From Nageia nagi (lineage: Eukaryota; Pinophyta), in assembly GCA_050084985.1 (NCBI GenBank), contig JBITNC010000001.1, forward strand, positions 119,846,001 through 119,910,000: DNA of 64,000 nt, read 5' to 3'. This document shows positions 45,811-57,065 of the stretch, piece by piece. The stretch's first letter is position 1. Every line of letters begins with the position of its first letter. The notes below the pieces were generated by a model that saw only the letters and a list, made by a program, of their open reading frames with translations, searched no databases and was not told the origin of the DNA. The position numbers and the translations under genes are program-made.

Positions 45811-47520
45811 TATAAAACTATGCTTTTGAGAGGGGCATGGTGAATAAATCAGTGGAATTCAAGGTGGATGGATAATACTCCAAGTCTATGATGCCATCAA
45901 AAGCCTTCTCCCTGATAAAATGGGCATGGATTTCCACATATTTTATTTTTTGATGGAACATAAGATTTTTATTTAAAGAAATAGCCAATTGATTATTTGA
46001 AGAAATCAAACATGAGCCAGCTTCCTCATATCTAATTTCTTTCTGAAGATGCCTTAGCTAAATAGCTTCTTGGGCTATAACAGACATGGCAAGATATTCA
46101 ACATCTATGGTGGAAAGAGAAATAGTGGTCTACTTTTTAGAAGCCTAAGAGATAGCACCTAAACCAATGTTAAATACATATGCAGAGGTTGATTTCTTAT
46201 CATCTCTATCTCCCCCATAGTCAAAATTTGAGAATCCAAAAAGAACAAATGAGAGAAACTTAGAATACTTGAGAGCAAGATCCTTAGTCCTTGCAACATA
46301 CCTCAAAATTTACTTAACAATATTAAGGTGCTTAACATATTGTTTCTACATGAATCATGTCATTAGATTCACTACAAAGGTAATATCTAGCCTAAATATA
46401 GTCAAATATAGAAGACTACTAATTAATTGCTTGTAAGTGGTAGCATCAACCAACTGAGAGTTGGATCTTAAAGAAATAGTGATTCTAGAAGAGACTAAGA
46501 TCATAGCATATCTACACTCTTCCATTCCAAACTTCTGTAAGATATTTGATATATACTTAGATTGGTATGATAAGTACAATCCTTGTATTGATACATTTGC
46601 ATTCCAAGATAGTAGTGCAAGAGACCAAGATTAGTCATTTCAAATGTTACCTTAAGTTTGGATATGTACTCTTGAATGATTTTATCATTGTTTTTAATAA
46701 TCAAAAGATCATTTACATAAAGGAGAATCAAGACTATGTCTTTTCCTTGATTGAGCACATATAGATCAAAGTCACAGAAACACTTGGAGAAATCCTTATC
46801 TACAAAGTACCCAAAAAGTTTTCTATACCAGGTTTTAGGTACTTGCGTAAGTCCATATAATGACTTCTTTAGCTTGTACACAAAGGACTCTTTACCTTCC
46901 ATAATGAACACTTCTGGTAGATTCATGAAGATTTCCACATCTAAGTCACTATTGATAAATGCACTCTTGACATCAAGTTGAAAAATGTTTCATCCTTGAT
47001 TTGTAGAAAGAGTAAACATAATTCTCATAATAGGCATCTTTGCCATGAAATCAAAGGTTTTATCATAATCAACATCATATTTTTGGGCAAAACCTTTATC
47101 TACTAACTTGCCTTATATTTCTCAATATCTCCAACTTAGTTGAACTTGAACTTGTAGATCCACTTATTACCAATCACATTCTTCTCATTGAGATAAGGAA
47201 TCAAGTTCTAATTTTAGTTTTTCATAAGTGCCTCATACTCTACTTCCATGGCTTCCATCCAACACTCATGCTTTGAATCTTCTTTGAAGTATGAGGACTC
47301 ATGCTTGTTGTCAATCTTGGCAAATAAGGATTTGTTCAAGGTCATGCTCCTTGTTACCCTTTGGGTTGGATAATTTTACTCTTGATGTGACTTGTCTACA
47401 TCAATATCCAACTAGCTAGGTGCAACTGAAGAGTCCTCTGGATCATCCACATCCTCATTAGAAATAAATTCTTCAAAAAGTTCATTGAACTTGACATCTC
47501 TTAAAATGAACACTGCTTTC
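45811..47520 (-). pseudogene. Copia G reverse transcriptase and RNase H
   Basis: Minus strand. Readable blocks: MEAMEVEYEALMKN (about 47250), IFQLDVKSAFINSDLDVEIF (46980-46920), ESFVYKLKKSLYGLTQVPKT, then the RT catalytic motif as YVND (46708-46719) where YVDD is required, a GAT-to-AAT change. The frame continues through EMTNLGLLHYYLGMQMY. Thumb: KQLISSLLYLTIFRLDITF (46470). RNase H end: NQLAISLNKNLMFHQKIKYV and EIHAHFIREKAFDG (46009-45890). The missing catalytic Asp should abolish polymerase activity whatever the stops. Confidence 0.87.
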
Positions 47521-48740
47521 TAGGATGGAGAGTAGATCTTGTAACTTTTATGCTGACTATCATAACCCATAAAGATGCACTTTTCAACTCTTTTGTCCAA
47601 ATTTTTTCTTTTCTCAAAAATAATGTAAGAGAATGCTTCATAACCAAACACCTTAAGGTGAGAAATGTTAGGTTTTCTTCCTAACCATGCCTTAAAAGGA
47701 ATTTTACCTTAAATGATTTTTATGGGACACCTATTCAAAGTGTAAATAGTAGTACTCATAACTTCACCCCATAAGAAACTAGAAAGATTACCTAGCATGC
47801 ATCTATCCATCTCTATAATTGTCTTGTTTTTCTTTTTGGCAACACCATTCTACTGAGGAGTGTATGGAATTATAAATTACCTTTTGATTCCATACTTAGC
47901 CCAATAGATTTTGAACTCATTGCTATTATATTCTCCTCCATTATTTGATCTCAACATCTTGATTTTAAGGTTATTTTGATTTTCAACTAAGGCCTTAAAA
48001 TTCTTAAAACTCTCAAAAGTTTTATCTTTGTGCTCAAATATATACCCAAAGGTCATTCTACTAAAGTCACCAATGAAGGTAAAGATATAAGATGCTCCTC
48101 CAAGCAACTTAGTCTAAAACAAACCCATCAAATCTAAATGCACAAGTTGAAGAGGTTGAGATGCTCTTATTGCCTTATCTTTTTCAAACTTTTGCCTATG
48201 CATCTTACCGAGGATGCAATTCTCACATAAACTAATTGAAGGTGAAATAGAAAGTAAATCTTCCATAATTTCTTGGTCTTTCATGATTTGAATACTCTTG
48301 TGGTTAAGGTGCCTTAAATGTTGGTGCCAAACATTACCTCTAGAACATACACTTGTAGCAATACATATCTTTGGTGGAACTTAATCTACAATGTAGAGAT
48401 CATTTTTCATTGATCTTTTAATCAAAGTGGCAAGTCCTTTCTATATGCACCAAGATTGAGAGTTGAACTCAAACAAGTACCCTTTTTTTATAACTTGAAT
48501 CATGGAGAGAAGGTTCATCATAAGCTTAGGAACATAGAACACATTTTCAAGAACCTTCCCATGAATCAACACACTTCTAATTTCTTGGACTTCAAGGATA
48601 AAGTTATCACCTATCACAACTACATCTTTTCTATACTTATGAAAGTTCTCAAATTTATCCTTTTCAAAGCAAAGGTGATTAGTGCAACCAAAGTCAACAA
48701 TCCAATCAAACAAAAAAATTCAAGACATAGAATAGAGTGC
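47521..48740 (-). pseudogene. Copia G protease and integrase
   Basis: Protease motif WIVDFGCTNHLCF (48710-48660): the catalytic triplet is DFG for DSG. The zinc finger is well kept: HLRHLNHKSI and LCENCILGKMHRQKF (48330-48180). Catalytic core: first Asp in HLDLMGLF (48132-48134) kept; second Asp replaced by Asn in RSNNGGEY (47943-47945, GAT to AAT); third Glu replaced by Lys in GVAKKKNK (47835-47837, GAA to AAA). Both losses are G-to-A on the coding strand. The frame is otherwise long and open, with stops mostly at Gln. Confidence 0.88.
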
Positions 48741-49737
48741 CTGTAGCAAAATTAGTTTGAATATTCTTCTTTCCTTTAAATTTCTTTACATTTCCATTGC
48801 CTTTACTCTTTTTCTCTCTTTTCCTTTTGTAGCAATCAACTTCTTTGTAACCTTGGATGCCATAATAGTTACAATTACCATAAAACTTTTCCTTATGATA
48901 TGGATTGTTTGCTTTTTCTTTTCCTCTTCTTTACTTTAAGTGGTTGCTATTGTCATTATTCCTACTGCTATTGTTGTTGTTCATGTTGTTGCTATTATTG
49001 CCAATGTTCCTGCTATTGTTGTTGCCATTGCCCCTTTTTTCAAACCTTTTGGAGGAAGAAGGATAATATTTCTTTTTATGGTTGAACTTCTTCTTAAAAA
49101 GAGTTTTGGTTGCTTCAAGAGTAACGTTATTATCCTTAGGATAAGAAATCAACATCTTTTTGTTAAGATTTTTCTCATACTTCAAAAGGAGCATAGAAAG
49201 GTTCTCAAGGGACAAGACTTCTTTTTCATCATCAAGCCTTGTTTCAATAACCGTCACAAAGTTTTCAAAACTTGAAAAAAGGCTTTGAAAAATGATGAAA
49301 ACCATGAACTCATAATTGATCCAATTGCACTCATAAGCAACAAGTTTGGTCCTTAAGTCAATGATTTTATTCAAGTAGATGGTAACATTTTCATCTTCCG
49401 CTTGATAAGATTGAAGAAACTTTTAGAGAATGGTAAACCTCCTTGAAAAATTTGAACCAAGATAGATTTGCTTAAGCTTATCTCGAGCTTCCTTTACTGA
49501 GGTTGAAGAGAAAATCATTAAGATCACATCATCTAAAATTGCATGAAAAATCATGGAGGCTACCAACTCATTATTTGTGTTGTAGGCCTCAAGTGCTTTA
49601 TCATCTATAGGAGCAACAAGGTTTTCATTCACTATTTGCCAAAGCTTTCTTTTCTGTAATTTAGCTCTCATCCGAGGTTCCCAAATCCTAAAATTGAAAC
49701 CATCAAAAATGTGTTTAGGTAAAAAGGAGTCTCCCAT
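48741..49737 (-). pseudogene. Copia G gag
   Basis: Starts at ATG 49737-49735 (MGDSFLPKHIFDGFNFRIWE). Capsid blocks: KALEAYNTNNELVASMIFHA, VKEARDKLKQIYLGSNFS, then, after one TAA-type stop near 49420, LNKIIDLRTKLVAYECNW. An Asn-rich stretch (about 48945-49060) precedes the zinc knuckle, decayed to CNYYGIQGYKEVDC (Cys to Tyr and His to Tyr). This gag supplies the start codon that D has lost. The longest intact piece is 147 codons (48931-49374). Confidence 0.88.
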
Positions 49738-50132
49738 TTGCTACACCATTATATGTTAAGTTTTAACTAAGTAAGTAATACATGTTACATTTAATTAACT
49801 AAGATATGCTTGATTTGATTCACTAGTGCAAATGTTTTATAATTCAAATAATAATCCATGTATCCAAATACATTTCTCATCTTAAGAATCATAGATGTAG
49901 AGTGACATTATTGAGACTTATTTTCTTATCTAAAATTAGGCCTTCACCTAGATGCCCACATAAGAGGAGCCCAAGTACTACTAATCCTCAATCAGTTTAC
50001 CTTGGTTAGTATTATACTTTCTCACAAGGATAAGTACCTACTATTTTTCAAGTTTATGATATTTATTGGATTAGCCAAATTATTAATCTTTATTATGTTT
50101 CAAGTTATCCTCCTAGGTTATCAAGATAATCC

Positions 50133-50489
50133 TTGAATGGACGTGTAGACATGCGGTATCACTACACACATGCCTATCAACCTATTGGAGTTATGTCTAG
50201 ATTAATAGAGGACTTAGGGACAATTGAAAAGTATAAACTTTTCACCATTTGGATCATCAAATTTAAAAACTTTATTCTACCTGTCCTCACCTCATGGCTC
50301 CCCAAACAACTCATGTTACGAAATGTATGTGCAAATGTGTTCATTTTAGAGGGTTGCTCATATCAATGTTTGCATTTTTATTTGCATAAGAAAATAAAGC
50401 AAAAGATAAAACATGAAGTAAAGTGCATAAGTAAAACATCATGCATTCAAAATTTCAAACCTAAGTGTCCAATGGGTTTTGTTTACTAA
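50133..50489 (+). other. Antisense open frame in leader of G, shared with D
   Basis: 118 codons running opposite to the element: RVDMRYHYTHAYQPIGVMSR, then YKLFTIWI, SWLPKQLMLRNVCANVFILE and a basic end (LHKKIKQKIKHEVKCISK). D carries the N-terminal 62 codons at 12848-13036. No domain recognised. Either a family-specific antisense gene, or a frame that stayed open by chance in shared leader sequence. Confidence 0.35.
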
Positions 50490-50579
50490 CCTCTAAAGGA
50501 CATCTTTTACATCATTCCTAAGTTTGCACAAGTCGATTCTTGCATAAGAAAGTAAATTGCATCATAAATTAAAAAATTA

Positions 50580-50830
50580 AGCACTAAGTATAAGCATGTA
50601 TCATTTTAACTTAAAGAATTTAAGTCATAAATATCTTTAAAAATTTAAGTCCTAAGCATGGATCATTAACTTAAAAAATTAAGTTCTAAACATGCATTAT
50701 TAACTTAAAAAATTAAGTTCTAAGCATGCATTATTAACTTAAAAAATTAAGTTCTAATCATGCATTATTAACTTAAAAATTAAATTCTAAGCATTAACTT
50801 AAAATTTTTAAGTACTAAGCATAAGCATGA
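50580..50830. repeat. 34-bp tandem array in leader of G
   Basis: About six to seven copies of AATTAAGTTCTAAGCATGCA followed by TTATTAACTTAAAA. The unit is rich in palindromes (TTAAGTT/AACTTAA, GCATGC). D has a decayed version at 12330-12640. Confidence 0.82.
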
Positions 50831-52617
50831 ATCTTATGTAAACTAGATAAAATTTTAAGTAAGAAATTTATACAAATTCCTCCCTTTTTACTTAAAATTT
50901 TATCCCTAAAGATAGCATACTAGCTTTACCTTAGAAGTTTAACTAAGGAAAGAAAACTACTTGTATGCTAAAAAAAAAAAAAATTATCTTCTAAATATGC
51001 ATTCATATTAATATTTTTTTAAGTAAATACAAAATAATTGCCCTTTTTACTTAAAAAATAGCATTGTTAAATAGCATTCCCCACCTTTTGCTTATAAAAA
51101 AGTTCAAGGTAGTAAGAAATAACAGATACTTAAAAAATTACTTTAGTAAAAAAAATGTCAAGTTTACCTTAGGAAATATTTATCATTTTTCCTAAGTAAA
51201 TAGCCATACTTTAAAATATTTATCAAAAAATTTATACTTTTAAAAAATTACTTTTATATTAACCATATTTTTCTAAAAAGTAGGAGAGCATTTAAGAGTA
51301 ATGATGAATTTTTGACCATCTACTTACTCTAAAGCAATGTAATCATGATAATGCTTGCATTTAATAAAGGAATGGTTTGCAAGCAAGAAAAAAAAAATTA
51401 AATACCCTATAAAAGGAGAATACATTTACTTCTAGGTGCATTTAATGAAAAAATTGTCTTGCAAGAAACAACAAATTTGAATGCATCAACCAAAAAAATT
51501 AAGTGTGAGCCTCCCTTTTTACTCAATGCCTAGAAAGGAGGGAGAGAAGAATAAAAAATTTAAAAAAAAAGGAGCCATGCAACATGTGAGGTAGGATAAG
51601 GTCAAGTAGAGGTCAAGAAGAGCTAAACTCACACACAAGGGGCCCAAAAACACAGACACCAGCATAAGAAGAGTGCCCTAGCGATGCTTGGAGGGAGAGA
51701 CAAATGGAGGGAGAGACAAAAGGAGGTCATGAGTAGAGTAGGCATTAGTGAGGAGGAGAGGGGTCTACAGAGTAGAGCAGGCATTAAAGGAAGGCTTTGA
51801 AGGAGATGAAGGGGTGCTTAATGGCATAGTTAGGGTCACATAATTATGAGATAGCCCCATAAAGGAGCCACGAGATGGCGAGGCCATGTGAGAAGGATAA
51901 GGAGGCACTAATGATGCATGGTGGAGAAATGAGTAGTAGGGATCAAGAGGAGGGGCCGTAGAATGGAGGGGCCCTCATAAATGGAGGATAGATCAAAGGG
52001 AGCTATGCATGGTAAAAAAAAGTAGGTTGAGGGTATAGGCATTTGGTTAGGTCAACACTAAGAACAATGGTGTAGAAGACCAATGCAAAATAGACCTACC
52101 ATGAGAGCCAACCATGATCTTTCTTTGGATGCCAACTTGTGTTTGAATCCCAAACAACTCACCAGAGAGAGCTAGATCGAGTCTAAAAAGCTTTGCTATA
52201 TTGCAAGCCTAAACATTTTCATGTCCATTTGCCAATACTCTCTAGTAGTCGTCATGAAGATTTTGTAAAAAAAAAAAATTAAAACTATTTTATAAATTTT
52301 TACAGATGTAAACCCTTGCCTTCTCATTTTCTAGTATAAAATAGTAACACCACTTATTTGTTAAAGTAAACACAATAATCAACCTAATAAAATTTTGCAT
52401 ATGATTTTGAAGGAAAAAAAAATGGAGTATATATATTTTACTCAACTCTATATAATAGAACTTCAAAACAATGTATACAAAATATAGTAATATAATGGGT
52501 AATTTTATTATTACTATTATTTTTACTAATAATAAAATATTTTAGTGAGAAAAAAATAATGTAACAAAATATATTGCTATCAAATATTTGCATGTAATTT
52601 TGAAGGAAAAAATATAG

Positions 52618-52620
<3 letters not shown>

Positions 52621-52659
<39 letters not shown>
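52621..52659. repeat. AT dinucleotide microsatellite
   Basis: About 18 uninterrupted AT units in the leader of G. Confidence 0.9.
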
Positions 52660-52660
<1 letters not shown>

Positions 52661-52888
52661 TCAACTTTTGATAATAAAACCTTCAAAAATAATGAAATAT
52701 ATGCAAAAACTATAGCAATATGATAGGAAACTAATAATAATACATGTTAGTATGCAACAAAAATATATTGCTATGTTAAGTAAATCAAGATAGAGAAAAT
52801 TAAGATTATACCTTGAATCACTTTTACCTCTCAATGGAGTGAAGGATAAAGAATGAGGACCTCCAAGATGAAGATGTAGAGGGGTGTT

Positions 52889-52908
52889 CAAGGTGCTCTG
52901 ATATCAAT
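52889..52908 (-). promoter_or_regulatory. Primer-binding site of copia G
   Basis: On the minus strand TGATATCAGAGCACC lies two bases inside the 5' LTR end. This is TGGTATCAGAGC (initiator tRNA-Met type) with one G-to-A change, and it is the best-preserved copia primer site in the window. Confidence 0.85.
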
Positions 52909-53402
52909 TGAATAAGTTTCAATATAACATAAACAACCCTATCTACCAAGATCACATAAAAGCTCACAAGACACATCTAATAAACTCACAAATCAATCTC
53001 ACAAAGATAACACAAGATGTAAGTGGTTCCTCCAACTAGGAGTACATCCATTAACTAGATCTTTACTTCAATCACAAATATAACTCTCTTACAATCATTC
53101 TAACTCATAAGCACTATCCTATAGCATAATTTTACTCCACTAATTGGTGTGTGATCCCAAAAGCGATCCTTCCATTTATAGGCTAAAATCCCTCTTTGGA
53201 TCACCCTTTTACCCAATGTACAAAAGCATGATATGCACATCCTTTTACCCAAGGAGCATGCTCATGACATGGAGTGTAGAACAAGTGACATTATCATATT
53301 CACTTAAATAATTAAGATATCAAATGATACCCTTAAGTATTAGTGAACTTACATAGAAGATTATAACAAAACCTTTACAATAATACATTATACATTCCAA
53401 CA
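52909..53402 (-). repeat. 5' LTR of copia G (right)
   Basis: 494 bp, TGAATAAGTT to ATTCCAACA, partner of 44569-45063. The TATA box is mutated here (CATTTATA at 53173-53180 on the plus strand). The hairpin near 53305-53341 is decayed in one arm. Confidence 0.88.
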
Positions 53403-53407
53403 GAAGA
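53403..53407. repeat. Target-site duplication, right copy (G)
   Basis: GAAGA, identical to 44564-44568. Confidence 0.85.
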
Positions 53408-54142
53408 ATGCTTGATAGGATAAATAATTTTTGAATCAAGTAGCTTAATCAATTCTTATTTTATGGCTTATTCTATTAATGGGTTGACTAGATTTTGTTT
53501 TTTGCCTATATGATTTTATATTCGATTCAAGCTCAATTGTGTGTTGGATGACACTTTTATTATATGTCTTAAGATCATCATAAGTCTAGGCAATTGCTTT
53601 GGAGAACTCATGATAGATTTGAGACATAACAACTCTTTCTTCATCAAAACACTCTGAACCTACCTTTATATATTTATCAAGTTCTATTTTAAGCTCAACA
53701 TAACTCTTCTTCTTGATGACCAAGGATTTAGCTTTTTAGACATCTTCTGAATCAAACAATCTTTCAAAAGAGAGTAATCCTTTTGGTATAACATTATTTC
53801 TAAGTTGGATAACATCTGATTCTTGGAAATAGTCACATAATTCTTGAATACCAAAAGTGTGAGCTACTACTTCATACAAGAGGAAGTTAATAACATACTT
53901 ATCAAAATTGAATAATTGCTAAAAATTTACAGCATCAGGTATTAAAGGTCTACATTGAACTTTAACTCCAAGAGCTCCTCTTTTATAATGAGCAAGATTA
54001 TAATATGCACTTTGCTGGCAAGTGCATCAGCTATTTGGTTGTAGCTTCTAGGAAAAAATATAAAATTGATAGCCAAGAATGAATCTAATAAATCTTAAAC
54101 TCTATTCCTATAGGTATTTAGATAATGATGTTTTGCACTAAT
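53408..54142 (-). pseudogene. Gypsy F linker and N-terminal RT
   Basis: Minus strand, between the extra RNase H and the copia G insertion. Reads NVIPKGLLSFERLFDSEDV (about 53815), then FSKAIA-stop-TYDDLKTYNKSVIQHTI (53610-53530), the conserved segment that precedes RT in this gypsy lineage, then LLDSKIIYPIKHSS up to the insertion. RT continues at 44568. Confidence 0.8.
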
Positions 54143-54409
54143 CTAGTTTCTAACTTGCTTTATGACCAATTCTAAATCACCATGAATAATTAGGTATCTG
54201 ATGCCTATACTGATCGCTTTATATAACCCTAAAACAATGGCTTCATACTCAATAATATTATTTCTACAAATCCATGTGAATCTAAAGGAGAATATTTTCA
54301 TATGTCCTTTTGGAGATTTGAATATAACTTCAGCTCTACATCCATGCTTACATCTGGATCCATCAAAGTACATTATCCATGTCTCATGTTCCTTTTCAAC
54401 TATGACCAA
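54143..54409 (-). pseudogene. Gypsy F extra RNase H, upstream of RT
   Basis: An open 88-codon frame plus a short extension. All four catalytic acidic residues are present: Asp in MYFDGSRCKHG (54362-54364), Glu in IIEYEAIVLGL (54242-54244), Asp in IHGDLELVIKQV (54176-54178), and Asp in NQIADALAS (54026-54028, past a TAG at the end of the open frame). Position and residues match the extra RNase H of E. It is the best-preserved enzyme domain in element F and should be the functional RNase H of the family. Confidence 0.87.
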
Positions 54410-54599
54410 GATTGGCTATACGTATTTATATAAATAATAATTACCTATGTCAACATCTATGACCTGATAATTTAAATCATTTACTAAAATAATTTTAGTT
54501 GTTAGGAGTGATTCTTTAAGTGTATCCCTTTCACATACTTCCACAGGTTGGGGGCCATTCATATAGTTTTGTTCTATGATCTTAAGATGAACATTTTTT

Positions 54600-54990
54600 A
54601 TGCCCTTATTTAGAATTTTTACTTATTTGTTTTAGAAGTGAAGTAAAATATGAGTATAGTATAAAGCTAAGTACCCTCCTAATTTAGCAGTAAATTCTCT
54701 AGATAGACATATTCCAAATAGAGATGGAAGATCAACCATAATAATATCTTGAATAACATAAATGTCAGTGAATGCATTCAAAGTTATTGAAACTATTTTA
54801 ACACTACCAATGACATCTATAGAGGAAGAATCTAATTGCATTACACTATCAATACATCTTGTAATATATAGCTTCATTTCATTTGCAAAAGCTTTAGGAA
54901 TATAGTTATTACAGTTTTGGTATCTATCATACAATTATTTACTACCCACCCTTCTAATCTTAGGGATAGATTGGTGGGGATCTCCTTATA
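54600..54990 (-). pseudogene. Gypsy F protease
   Basis: Minus strand. The active-site region GWVVNNCMIDTKTVITIF (about 54945-54900) has DTK for DTG. After one frameshift the frame 54934-54632 continues through DVIGSVKIVSITLNAFTDIY and DIIMVDLPSLFGICLSREFT with AKLGGYLALYYTHIL, the conserved end shared with E. The catalytic Gly is lost in both E and F, but by different substitutions. Confidence 0.8.
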
Positions 54991-57028
54991 CTTATGGGAG
55001 CTAAAGGGACATAATCAGATATTGAAAATATAATATTTTCTTTATTTACCCTCTTCTTATTATTCCTTAATTTCAAAGCCTCTTGCAAAAGATCTAATTA
55101 ACTTGGTATCTTTAATGCATCAAACAGTCATATTAGAAGGAGTTTTCTTCAATTTTTCAACAATATTATATGAAGCATATGGGATAAACTTATTTGATTT
55201 CACTTGTTGATATGTTTTGAATTTTTGAGTGGCTTTTTATTTATGATAATCTATAATAAAAGGATACTTCAATGTATTAGGTCTCTCCTTCTCTAGGACT
55301 TCTTTTCTAACTATTGTGAGATTTATTTCAACAAGGACATTAGTACCCAAATTCTAAGAAACATTACCTGGATGTGCTAGAAATTGATCTTGTTGATTCT
55401 AAGGTTGGGCTAAGGGAGTCTTATCTTTCTTAAGTTTAAATTTTACTAGAACATATGCTCAATTTTGCTAAGTAACTAGGGCTTGTTGTGGAGCTATTAA
55501 AGAAAAAGCTCTAGTTTGAACATAGTTCACTTGTTCTCCAACATATCTAGGAAGCTAAAAATTTACCATGGTGAGATCAGCAGCAGGATCTGATGCAGGT
55601 TCCACCATTTGGTCTACATGTAATCCCAAATATTGATGTTGATAAATTGCACATGAGTCTAGAAAATGAGGATCTAAACATGGGAAACACCATTCTGTAA
55701 TGCCCGAAGAAATACTTTCTACAGAACTTGTCATAAAAACATTTTCAATTATTTTGGAGACAATTGATTGTACTGGCTAGTTTATCTTAGGCTAAAATCT
55801 AGGTTAATATTGATTATCATATCTTTTGTAATTAAAACTTTGATTCTACCTTTCTTAGAGAGGGATCTTATTGGTAAGGTTTCTGATAGTTACCTCTAAT
55901 TACCTTATTTTTTCCTCTTCTTGAGATTTAGGATCAGTACTAGCACTAGTGGATGTAAGAGTAGGTAATGTTGGTATCTAATTCTGATTAATAAGCTTGG
56001 GAGGAGGTGGTAAGGTTAAAACTCTAAGATGAGCAGTTTATGGGACTTATTTAGGATGTAAATCAAGAAATAATGGCATAGTGGTTCTAGGCTGCATCTT
56101 TCTAGAGGATACCAAGATATGCTCCAAAGTTTTTGCTATCTAGTAAACATTTGGGAAGGTATCTCCTAACATAACAATAAGCATATCAAGTTCTCAAAGA
56201 AAGGTCTTCCTATAATATACCAAAGCTTGTGCACTTGTTGATCTAATCTTTATGAGAATAAACTTCCATGTTCTCTCAAATCTGATATTGAAATCACCAC
56301 TAGACTCATGAGGATGTCTTTTGATACATGCTATAAGGCTAAAGAATGTACTATCATCACTATCTACAGTAAATCTTTTAATTAAAGCTTAACATAACTC
56401 TCTTTATGAATTTATAGATTAGGGTGTGAGAGTTTTGAACCACTCAGCTACTTTACCTTCAAAAGAGTGTGATAATAACCTAGTCATCATAGTTTCATCA
56501 ATGATATCAAAGTTTGAAGCCAAAAAAGATACATCTTGACAAGTTCATACAGTGTTTTACCATACCCATCATACTTAGGAAAAATTTTGAATGCTACTTG
56601 AGGTATAGTAGGGGAGTTAGCAGTAATGACTAAAGGATGACCATTATTCCAAGCAAGAAAATCTATTAGATAAGCCATGCTTGGAGTATTAGTAGCAGGT
56701 GAAGGATTTTCTAGGATTGAATCAAATACATATGATAGTGGGATTTCCCTTAAGGGAACTATAGGGGATACAACCTAAAAAATCTTTTCCCTAGTCCTCC
56801 TATGAGGAATTGATAGCTCTTAGAACCTAGGCTATCTAAGGGAACTTCTAGCACCACTAGTAAGTTTGCATTCTAGAGGAGCTAAGGTTCAAAATATTGA
56901 TTGATTGATAGCAAAGTCACTAATAATGTTAAAATAACCTTATAATCTTTTAAGAATCTAATTGATAACCCACCAAACATGGCTATTTGGGCTATTTACA
57001 CCTACTAGATATGGAATTTTAGTTCGTG
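54991..57028 (-). pseudogene. Gypsy F gag
   Basis: Heavily decayed gag on the minus strand. The best block is 56678-56487 (MAYLIDFLAWNNGHPLVI, then FKIFPKYDGYGKTLYELVK). A zinc knuckle WCFPCLDPHFLDSC near 55690-55640 has the CX2CX3HX4C spacing also found in E. A polar Gln/Pro-rich region lies between knuckle and protease. Stops are very frequent, so coordinates are approximate. Confidence 0.68.
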
Positions 57029-57045
57029 TCCCATCAAGCATGCCA
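57029..57045 (-). promoter_or_regulatory. Candidate primer-binding site of gypsy F
   Basis: On the minus strand TTTTTGGCATGCTTGATGGGA, the same core (TTTTTGGCATGCTT) as in E at 19873-19886. Primer tRNA unknown. Confidence 0.5.
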
Positions 57046-57048
57046 AAA

Positions 57049-57065
57049 ATAGTAGTTTCTACTAT
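57049..57065. repeat. Perfect hairpin between LTR and primer site of gypsy F
   Basis: ATAGTAG, TTT, CTACTAT: seven paired bases with a three-base loop, filling the whole gap between LTR end and primer site. Confidence 0.65.

Larger units (their letters stand above)
49738..52888 (-). other. Long leader of copia G
   Basis: About 3.2 kb between primer site and gag, matching D's leader in layout: antisense frame (50133-50489), TTAAGT/GCATGC tandem array (50580-50830), A/T-rich zone (50960-51560), a purine-rich plus-strand block (51540-52100), then an AT microsatellite (52621-52659). No sense-strand gene recognised. Confidence 0.65.
44569..53402 (-). mobile_element. Ty1-copia element G, full length, degenerate
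   Basis: 8.8 kb on the minus strand with two LTRs (495 and 494 bp), primer site, 3.2-kb leader, gag-pol, polypurine tract, and GAAGA on both sides. It lies in the RT of gypsy F. Same family as D, and it supplies the RT and RNase H region that D has lost. Confidence 0.9.

Noticed and set aside
48940-49275. 111-codon plus-strand hydrophobic frame
   Set aside because: Antisense of copia G gag, same artefact as in D.
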